From NCBI GenBank assembly GCA_023421075.1, contig JAEZUM010000043.1, positions 1-64,000 on the forward strand: a DNA stretch of 64,000 nt, read 5' to 3'. The notes under the pieces were generated by a model. The model was not told the DNA's origin. It did not search any database and saw nothing but the letters and a program-made list of their open reading frames with translations. The DNA comes from Bacillota bacterium. Its GTDB lineage: Bacteria > Bacillota > Clostridia > Lachnospirales > Lachnospiraceae. The position numbers and the translations under genes were made by a program. This document shows positions 58,009 to 64,000 of this stretch, piece after piece (position 1 is the stretch's first letter; every line of letters starts with the position of its first letter).

Positions 58009-58530
58009 TTAGAACGAACTTAGATCTAGGATGGGAATGGACAGCTTCGCTTCCTGAAGCAGCTGGATGAATTCCTCCATAAATACCCCGGGCTCCGGTA
58101 CGGTTGATAGCGTATCCAGCTTGTGCTCCAACCCCGGAATTAAGCTGAATTCTCCTCCCCAGTCCCCCTTGCAGGTAGCATGATAGCCACAGCTTGGACT
58201 ATAATCGATGGCTACAATTCCCTCGATTTGAAATCGCTCCGGATTATTTGCATATTCACATAACTGTAGTATCACCGGTTCCAGCATTTCACGGCATTGT
58301 CTGCGGAAGAATGGATTATCAAACTGATCCTTCACATGTCCCCAGCGTTTGGAGCCATACATAAGCAGCTCCGGACAAGGTAATTGTATCAATTGAATAT
58401 CCTTTTGCATTACGTATTCCAGAAGGTTTCTCCTGTGCCCCGCCTCTTCTATTTGCTCGGCTTCATTATAACCGGTCACCTTGGAAGCAATGTTCAGGAT
58501 ACAATGTGAAACAACCAATATCTTATGCAT
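58009..58530 (-). CDS. TudS-related putative desulfidase (CD3072-like)
   Basis: The 173-residue protein resembles DUF523/TudS desulfidases, which use a [4Fe-4S] cluster held by three cysteines to remove sulfur from thiouracil-like compounds. The cysteines here are in VVSHCILN (about residue 10), LPCPELL (about 52) and YSPSCGYHATC (about 114 and 120). The start at 58530 (MHKILVVSHC) follows GGAG by six bases; a start 12 bases upstream has no site. It lies 27 bases before the ECF gene, so import and desulfuration are probably linked. Confidence 0.85.
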   Translation of the reverse strand: MHKILVVSHCILNIASKVTGYNEAEQIEEAGHRRNLLEYVMQKDIQLIQLPCPELLMYGSKRWGHVKDQFDNPFFRRQCREMLEPVILQLCEYANNPERFQIEGIVAIDYSPSCGYHATCKGDWGGEFSLIPGLEHKLDTLSTVPEPGVFMEEFIQLLQEAKLSIPILDLSSF

Positions 58531-58650
58531 ATTAATCTCCATTCCGCTGTACGCCCGCGAATTAGGGCCTTCCGTACAATCCTATCTCTTACTTCTATTT
58601 TATGATGATATGGAAAAGGTTTCAAATTGTTTCATAAAACAACTCGCTCT

Positions 58651-59586
58651 CTAATTTCCTATAAAAATCTTTTGAAATTCTTCTCTTGTATAATCTTTCA
58701 CCCTTTTCTCCAGTAACTCATAGTTTTGTAGAAGACGAGCTCCTTCCATCGTAAGCTCTGTCTTTCCACCTCGACTTCCACCCTGTTGTCTTGTGATTAC
58801 CTTGTATTGAACAGCTTCCTCCAGTGTATTTAGCATGTGCCATGCCTTACTATAGGAGAGCGCCATGGATTTACAGGCACTTTTCACCGAATTTGTCTCC
58901 TGTATCAATATTAATAACAGCTTTGTCTTGGCATCAAAGAACAGATGCTCCTGTTCCAGACTTAGTCTTAAGAATGGATGAAAAATATCACTATTATGTT
59001 TACGGATTAATTCGGATTTATATTCCAACTGATCGGTATCCTCAATGATTCCCGCATCCTCAACTTCAAGAATTCGTCTTGTGATGCGGTGTTCTACCAG
59101 AGCTCCCGGCATTCCGGCTTCCCCCTGATAGCGAAGAACCATCGGGATAATATCTGCTGTAATCAGTGTCGGATGCCCTATTCTTTGTTGATAGGAGGGA
59201 GATACCGCTTTCTCCTCACAAGCCATCATCTTCCTTAAGGTGTCCGGACTAAATAACGGGATATCAACGGGAGTGAACATGACCCTGTCACATTTACCCT
59301 GAAGATATTCCAATCCAAGCTTTGCAAGCTGGAATAATTGACATTGCTCGTAATTGTCTTTATGTAGAAAAATAACTCCGTAATCACACAGCTCCCGTTC
59401 GATGATATCCGAATCATAGCCGGTTATGATGACAATCGGATCAATTCCGGCTACCTGAAAGGTCAGAACGATTCTTTTGATCGCCGATATTGAACCGATC
59501 TGCAATAAGGAATCGGTTTGTTCACTCCGGTTTAATTTCTTTGCTGCTGATATCACCCCTGCGGTTTTTATCGAATGCTCCGACAT
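58651..59586 (-). CDS. MobA/MocA-like nucleotidyltransferase fused to a ModE-type helix-turn-helix
   Basis: The 311-residue protein begins with a nucleotidyltransferase-like domain (about 1-195; IKRIVLTFQVAGIDPIVIIT, VMFTPVDIPLFSPDTLR, GHPTLI) and ends with a winged helix-turn-helix like the ModE N terminus (about 215-311; LLILIQETNSVKSACKSMAL, SYSKAWHMLNTLEEAVQ, GGSRGGKTELT). The first domain's expected LAGGxSxRMG loop is replaced by GVISAAKKLNRSEQT, so nucleotide transfer may be lost. The start at 59586 follows AGGGG; a longer frame to 59799 runs through the promoter and is rejected. As first gene of the operon with its own promoter, it is a likely autoregulator sensing cofactor status. Confidence 0.87.
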   Translation of the reverse strand: MSEHSIKTAGVISAAKKLNRSEQTDSLLQIGSISAIKRIVLTFQVAGIDPIVIITGYDSDIIERELCDYGVIFLHKDNYEQCQLFQLAKLGLEYLQGKCDRVMFTPVDIPLFSPDTLRKMMACEEKAVSPSYQQRIGHPTLITADIIPMVLRYQGEAGMPGALVEHRITRRILEVEDAGIIEDTDQLEYKSELIRKHNSDIFHPFLRLSLEQEHLFFDAKTKLLLILIQETNSVKSACKSMALSYSKAWHMLNTLEEAVQYKVITRQQGGSRGGKTELTMEGARLLQNYELLEKRVKDYTREEFQKIFIGN

Positions 59587-59638
59587 ATTTCTTCCCCTTT
59601 TTTTTAGGCCTTTTGTAATAAGTAATCCTTTACCTTTC

Positions 59639-59667
59639 ATCTTACCTAATATTAAAATAACAGTCAA
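59639..59667 (-). promoter_or_regulatory. Promoter of the 17-gene molybdenum/selenium operon
   Basis: Minus-strand TTGACT (59662-59667), 17 bases, TAAGAT (59639-59644); the transcript would begin near 59632, 46 bases before the start codon at 59586. Confidence 0.75.
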
Positions 59668-59675
59668 CAGGATGT

Positions 59676-59712
59676 CTCGATTCACCGGAATCAGTAAAGC
59701 CCATGAATCAAG
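59676..59712. promoter_or_regulatory. Near-perfect inverted repeat upstream of the operon promoter
   Basis: CTCGATTCA (59676-59684) and TGAATCAAG (59704-59712) are complementary at eight of nine positions and lie eight bases upstream of the -35 element. It is a candidate operator for the HTH protein encoded first in the operon; it does not resemble the E. coli ModE box. Confidence 0.4.
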
Positions 59713-59758
59713 GTTTCCCTTCCATTCACAGGCTTTCATATATAGGATATGCCCCTGT

Positions 59759-60628
59759 CTATAACCCTCTTTCGAAGCATCCCTTGCCAACAAAGTCAAA
59801 CATCACTTTACCGTCGATCGTAAAACGATACTGTATCTTGCAATTAACACTTTCATACACCTTACGAACCATACTGCCCTTCACCGGTGCCAGAAGCGTA
59901 TTCTCTAAACGATCCAATATTTTCACCCGAAGCTCATATTTACCCTGCTGTATCCACACCTCATCCGGACTGATTTTTATGATTTTGACCCCAAGATAAG
60001 TGGCAAAACGATATTCTTTCCATTTGTAATAGATTATACCGATACACCCCGTAAAGCGAATCGCACCTAATTCTAAATCGGCAACCGATAGCATTAGAGA
60101 ATTATAATCCTCTTCCTGCCAACTGCACTGCGTCCACAGATAATCACCGGGAAAGCTGCTCCCCTGATCTCCTTCAATGTAGCCTAGGCCGTGTTTGAAG
60201 GCTATCCGCTTCCCATTAACCCGAAGCTCTCCCTCGATCCCATGGGCCAGACTATAGATGTTATGCAGACATGGCATCCCCGGTAGGTATCGGAAGGGTC
60301 CCATAATATCGTGTTTTGGCGGAGTTATGGCCAGATATTTAAGCTTACCGGTCACTGTAAGCTTCTCTGTCATTATGTTCACTCGTATCCCCTGTGAAGT
60401 AAAAAGACTCTCTCCAACGCGTATCGCCAGCTTGTCCCTGGAGGCCCGAAATTCCTCAAAAGGGTAGAAAATCTGATGTGCCTCCTTTGGTGTAATTACT
60501 TGAACGGATGCCAGTGGCATTCCATGTTCATTCAAATGATAAGCAGGTATAAACGATATAATATCCATTGAACTCTGATTCTTAAAGTACCAGCCTTGAA
60601 AATACCCATTCTTCCTACAATTGAACAT
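59759..60628 (-). CDS. Tocopherol cyclase family protein
   Basis: The 289-residue protein has the GYFQGWYFKNQS N terminus, GPFRYLPGMPCLHNIYSLAH (about residue 120) and GYIEGDQGSSFP (about 160) of the tocopherol-cyclase-like family. The plant enzyme closes the chromanol ring of vitamin E, but anaerobic bacteria make no tocopherol, so the bacterial members act on something else, perhaps a lipid or polyprenoid. No signal peptide is visible. The start at 60628 is six bases after GGGAGG; a longer frame to 60835 lacks any site. It ends 90 bases before the operon promoter at 59667. Confidence 0.88.
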   Translation of the reverse strand: MFNCRKNGYFQGWYFKNQSSMDIISFIPAYHLNEHGMPLASVQVITPKEAHQIFYPFEEFRASRDKLAIRVGESLFTSQGIRVNIMTEKLTVTGKLKYLAITPPKHDIMGPFRYLPGMPCLHNIYSLAHGIEGELRVNGKRIAFKHGLGYIEGDQGSSFPGDYLWTQCSWQEEDYNSLMLSVADLELGAIRFTGCIGIIYYKWKEYRFATYLGVKIIKISPDEVWIQQGKYELRVKILDRLENTLLAPVKGSMVRKVYESVNCKIQYRFTIDGKVMFDFVGKGCFERGL

Positions 60629-60755
60629 AACCATCCTCCCTATCCTAATAAGTTTCATAAAAACTTCATACCATAGATATAGGATGAACAGAATGTTACA
60701 ATTTATGTAATCTATACTATATTGGGTTTCTACTCTTTTAAATGCCAAATGACTG

Positions 60756-62018
60756 TCACAGCTCTTTACTACGGCGTTGTTCTCTCTGTATTCGGGCTTC
60801 CTCCTGCTCCTTCTCCGGTTGTACCTTGATTGCAACGTAGAGATTCCCTAGTGAGAACGCAGCTGCAATAAAGAACACCCATTGACTTCCCCATGTGGCC
60901 CAAACAACACCTCCGGCTAAGGCTGCCGTGATGGATACAAAATGATCTAAGCTGATTCCGGTAGAAAGTGTTGAGGTCACCTCCTCAGGGTCAACTGCAA
61001 TGGATTTGAGGTAAATGGAATTAACCATTCCGATCTGCATTGATAAACGATCGGAGATAAACAGCAGGTAGATAAACCATACTGACCAGCCGTGATCCGG
61101 AAGTACACCCTCCACAACTCCCCACACCACAAAACCATAGATTATGTATATGATAATAAAAGTCAAGGCATCCAGATACATCATTTTCTTAATTCCGAAA
61201 CGATCCATCCATCGGCCCAGCTGACTTAAGAAAAAGATAGAGATAAAGGTTACAATAATCGTAAGTAAGGCTGTGGTATCCGCTTTCTTAAGTAACAGGT
61301 CAACGATAACCCAGGTTCCATATACATAAGCAATCTGCTTCTGAACACCTTTTAAGATGGTAAGCAGGTAATAATAACGATACTGTTTGCGAAGAACCAG
61401 CTTCAATCTACGGGGTGCAACCTTCTTGGGCTTCACTTTACAGATCATCAGAAAGGCCATGATGATTGCAATCAAAAAGGCCCCTGCAGAGATTATGAAT
61501 ACCCACTTTATCTTCGTCTCAAAGGAGAATACACCCATACGGAAACCAAAGAACACTAACAGTGCTGCAAGTAAGCTAAATACTGCTTTTACACTGGAGA
61601 ACTGCCCCATACGCTTGCCGATCTGTTCCGGCTCAGACAATGACATTCCGATGGAATCAGATAACGGCATGAAGAGATGCATGCCCATGGAATTGATGAA
61701 CAGGAATATTAACATAATGCCAAAGGATGGTGTAAACAGACCTAACAGCGTTACTCCAACTGCAGCAAGAATCTGTGCAATAAATGCCATTCTTATATCG
61801 CCAAGAAAGCCAATCAATCCGATAACAACAGCACAAAGCAGACCCGGAAGCTCTCTTGGAAATTCGATAAAGCCCCGCTGAAAGGCGGTGACATGATATA
61901 CCTCTTTAAAATAATTCGAGTACACGGCATCACTCAGTCCGTTACCCAGCGCCACTGCGGAAATTAAGATGATGAACATCAGTATCTCCGGGCGCATCCT
62001 TGCGATTTTGTTTTTCAT
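60756..62018 (-). CDS. MFS transporter
   Basis: The 420-residue protein has about twelve transmembrane helices and the MFS pattern, including LGDIRMAFIAQ after helix 2 and GRWMDRFGIKKMMY between helices 8 and 9. The start at 62018 (MKNKIARMRPEIL) follows AAGGAG by six bases; longer starts to 62129 have no binding site. The substrate is unknown. It is the first gene after a strong promoter and may be cotranscribed with the tocopherol-cyclase-family gene 130 bases downstream. Confidence 0.92.
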   Translation of the reverse strand: MKNKIARMRPEILMFIILISAVALGNGLSDAVYSNYFKEVYHVTAFQRGFIEFPRELPGLLCAVVIGLIGFLGDIRMAFIAQILAAVGVTLLGLFTPSFGIMLIFLFINSMGMHLFMPLSDSIGMSLSEPEQIGKRMGQFSSVKAVFSLLAALLVFFGFRMGVFSFETKIKWVFIISAGAFLIAIIMAFLMICKVKPKKVAPRRLKLVLRKQYRYYYLLTILKGVQKQIAYVYGTWVIVDLLLKKADTTALLTIIVTFISIFFLSQLGRWMDRFGIKKMMYLDALTFIIIYIIYGFVVWGVVEGVLPDHGWSVWFIYLLFISDRLSMQIGMVNSIYLKSIAVDPEEVTSTLSTGISLDHFVSITAALAGGVVWATWGSQWVFFIAAAFSLGNLYVAIKVQPEKEQEEARIQREQRRSKEL

Positions 62019-62154
62019 AGATAGCTCCTTCTCATGTAGTTCATTCCGTGTGTTATATAATGATATTATTAGATCATGAACAGATTGCTTGTTCCTGATC
62101 TCAAGCTTCGATCGCATACATACAAGCAAGCTTGCATTATGCTCACTATGCTCT

Positions 62155-62182
62155 ATTATATCACTTATTCTTCCTCTGTCAT
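62155..62182 (-). promoter_or_regulatory. Promoter for the MFS gene
   Basis: Minus-strand ATGACA (62177-62182), 16 bases, and perfect TATAAT (62155-62160) preceded by TG, an extended -10 arrangement. Confidence 0.65.
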
Positions 62183-62311
62183 TAAGATATTACTATCTGC
62201 TTTGTCGCATTGATCTTTGTTTGTTGTATTATTAAGGCGTTTATCCTTTAATTCTCTGCTTGTTATAATGGTAGCCAATGAATCATGTTAATAAACGAAT
62301 CTAATTAGGCT

Positions 62312-64000
62312 TTATTCCGTACGCTCTGATAATAATTCCAAGGGCTCACATCTTAAATTATTACGTACAACAAGAAGTGATATTACAAGGGCCAGCAGGA
62401 TAATAACGACACCGGTTATCGCTGAGAACGTAAATAAAGGAGCGGTATATCCTATCCCCATTTCTTCTCCTAAGCTATTGCTGCCGGAGCCCATTGTATA
62501 AGTAGTATCGTAGGCTGTTCGCCCACTGATCAGACTCGCAGCCACCTTCGTGAGCAGAAAGCCGGTCATACTTCCGATTAAGCTACCAATCAATACGATC
62601 AGTAATAATCCGCTGATCATGGATTGTGTACATTTCCATTTACTCATACCCAGTGAACGCTCAATTGCTGTTCTCTTTTTCTGTTTTGTTATAAACAGAT
62701 TGCAAAAGAATGCGAGAATCAGTAAGGTAGCAATCACACCTGCCGCACATAATATAACCGACATATTCTTTATGTTATCAAGTCCTGCTTTCAGCTTTGA
62801 GTATCCCTTATCATATAAGGTAACCTTCAGTTCATCGATTCCCAGCTTCTGAAATGCTTCCATATATTCTTCCATCGTTCCGTTTGGTATCTGAAATGAT
62901 GTCGTATATCCCATCATCGGGCCATATGCAACAATATTGTCTTTATCGCTTGCTTTAATGGACTTTGTAGGGATAATCACTTCATTTTTAGCCATAGTAT
63001 ATCCGCTTGAATTCCCACCAATGCTCAGATACAGTCCGACGATAGTATACTCCTCTTCAAAGAAAATCGGATATACATCACCCTTTGCATTCAGCAGATT
63101 AAAACCAAACCACATCTCACTTTGGCCATAGGCTCTGCCGGCAGATGATCGATAATTCGCATAATATAGCGGTAATTTAATCTTATCGCCTACACTAAGG
63201 TTGTTCATACGTGCGAAGCTGCTGGATACTAAGCATACCAAATCCCCATTCCTGTATTGGTCCTCACTGATGTCTGATCCTTCCTGAACATAGGCTGCTC
63301 CATTATAGAATGGGATCAACAGCTTTGTACTGTTTGTTGCCGTGACAGGAATTGTATTGGAGGGTAGCTCGATACACTCTGCCAGAGTCAGCCAACGTTT
63401 CCCCCTCTCTGTTTCATAAAACCCGTCGGTAACCTCCTCATAGAGAACACCCTGAGCATCATCCTTCAGTAATTCCCCATCCTTTGTATATTGTATGGAA
63501 CCAAGCATATCACTCGGCGTGAATACACTTCGAAATTCTGTATCACTCAGTCGCTCAAGAGTATTATACATGGCCATAATATAGGTTCTACCTGCATATA
63601 AGGGCTCGGGATTCCGATTAAATCGGTCGCAAAACCAAATTGTATCTATATTGATCGGATATCGACTGTAGATCTGCTTCTCTATATTAATCTCAATCTC
63701 ATGATCCGGAATACAATCCTCATTCACTGTAAATTCCACAATAATGACATCCATTCCCCATCTGGCTTCCGGGGGAAGCAACTGATATCCCGGTACATAT
63801 GCTCCATAGAAAGGCCTTTTCTCCGGTTGATGGATATAATTCGCACCTTCAAAATTAAGGACAGATACTGGTATCGGAGCATTATACCCTCCTACATAAT
63901 AATACCTGGTACGCTGCTCGATTGCGTCCCATTCCTCGATCTTACGCAGTATGGACTTATTCTGTTCTACTGTTCCGATCGTGGTAAAGACCTCCTCAAA
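62312..64000 (-). CDS. FtsX-like ABC transporter permease, N-terminal part outside window
   Basis: The frame is open to the right edge of the window without a stop, giving 562 visible residues. The long extracellular region (about the first 350 visible residues) has no clear motif, and three transmembrane helices lie at the C terminus (MSVILCAAGVIATLLILAFF, SGLLLIVLIGSLIGSMTGFL, SAITGVVIILLALVISLL). ERSLGMSKWKCTQSM is the coupling-helix region of MacB/FtsX permeases. Such permeases, with an ATPase usually encoded nearby, move lipoproteins, peptides or respond to antimicrobials. The gene end is followed by a promoter for the MFS gene, so they are separate units. Confidence 0.88.
   Translation of the reverse strand, partial: FEEVFTTIGTVEQNKSILRKIEEWDAIEQRTRYYYVGGYNAPIPVSVLNFEGANYIHQPEKRPFYGAYVPGYQLLPPEARWGMDVIIVEFTVNEDCIPDHEIEINIEKQIYSRYPINIDTIWFCDRFNRNPEPLYAGRTYIMAMYNTLERLSDTEFRSVFTPSDMLGSIQYTKDGELLKDDAQGVLYEEVTDGFYETERGKRWLTLAECIELPSNTIPVTATNSTKLLIPFYNGAAYVQEGSDISEDQYRNGDLVCLVSSSFARMNNLSVGDKIKLPLYYANYRSSAGRAYGQSEMWFGFNLLNAKGDVYPIFFEEEYTIVGLYLSIGGNSSGYTMAKNEVIIPTKSIKASDKDNIVAYGPMMGYTTSFQIPNGTMEEYMEAFQKLGIDELKVTLYDKGYSKLKAGLDNIKNMSVILCAAGVIATLLILAFFCNLFITKQKKRTAIERSLGMSKWKCTQSMISGLLLIVLIGSLIGSMTGFLLTKVAASLISGRTAYDTTYTMGSGSNSLGEEMGIGYTAPLFTFSAITGVVIILLALVISLLVVRNNLRCEPLELLSERTE

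Noticed and set aside
59587..59799. N-terminal extension of the MocA-ModE fusion gene
   Set aside because: The extension contains the operon promoter and lacks a ribosome binding site; the ATG at 59586 has AGGGG at good distance.

Overview
The window reads as a chromosomal segment of an AT-rich, anaerobic, spore-forming Firmicute, most likely a member of the Lachnospiraceae or a close clostridial relative. The evidence is the sporulation genes spmA, spmB and ricT (yaaT), the AbrB-type regulator, a large SRP RNA with an Alu domain, a glmS ribozyme, strong GGAGG-type ribosome binding sites and oxygen-sensitive enzymes (an NrdG-type activase, radical SAM enzymes). I see no prophage, insertion sequence, CRISPR array, rRNA or tRNA. 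Almost every gene lies on the minus strand, so operons run from high to low coordinates.

Layout. 1-3.2 kb: the end of a TPR protein and a 776-residue protein with an N-terminal cyclic-nucleotide-binding fold. 3.3-3.8 kb: a chain of small inverted repeats, then SRP RNA. 3.9-7 kb: tadA, then nrdG-like and GNAT genes on the plus strand, converging on a DUF6128-like gene. 7.1-12.7 kb: carB with a possible ribosome-binding-site switch, rsmA and tatD. 13-17.4 kb: an intracellular six-hairpin glycosidase-like protein, and glmS behind a ribozyme and a long leader. 18-23 kb: a new 51-residue gene, the AmmeMemoRadiSam pair, a helix-turn-helix protein fused to a domain resembling the FlhA cytoplasmic domain, and spmAB. 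23.5-31.7 kb: an island matching Bacillus subtilis yaaO-tmk-yaaR-holB-yaaT-yabB-yabC-abrB gene order, with a guanylate-kinase-like gene at the tmk position. 31.8-38.8 kb: two tandem LacI-sensor/GGDEF paralogues and an ABC importer. 38.9-44.7 kb: a metallo-hydrolase, folA, and a block with nfeD, floA, a LytTR response regulator and a sensor kinase.

45.2-59.6 kb is a 17-gene block transcribed from one good promoter at 59639-59667 and closed by a terminator at 45175. It contains a MobA/MocA-like domain fused to a ModE-type helix-turn-helix, a TudS-related desulfidase, an ECF S component, selD, yedF, yqeB, a class V aminotransferase, a DUF3343 protein, yqeC, xdhC, a MoeA-like protein, moaC, a MOSC protein, mog, moaA and modABC. 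Together these take up molybdate, build molybdopterin and activate selenium for a selenium-dependent molybdenum hydroxylase. No hydroxylase subunit is encoded here. Beyond it lie a tocopherol-cyclase-family protein, an MFS transporter and the end of an FtsX-type permease running off the window.

The most unusual items are the HTH-FlhA-C-like fusion, the selenium/molybdenum operon with its built-in regulator and desulfidase/ECF pair, the mutually exclusive hairpins over the carB ribosome binding site, and the hairpin-rich repeat shared by 748-788 and 3329-3500. Many gene starts were moved inward on the basis of ribosome binding sites; the reasons are given with each gene.
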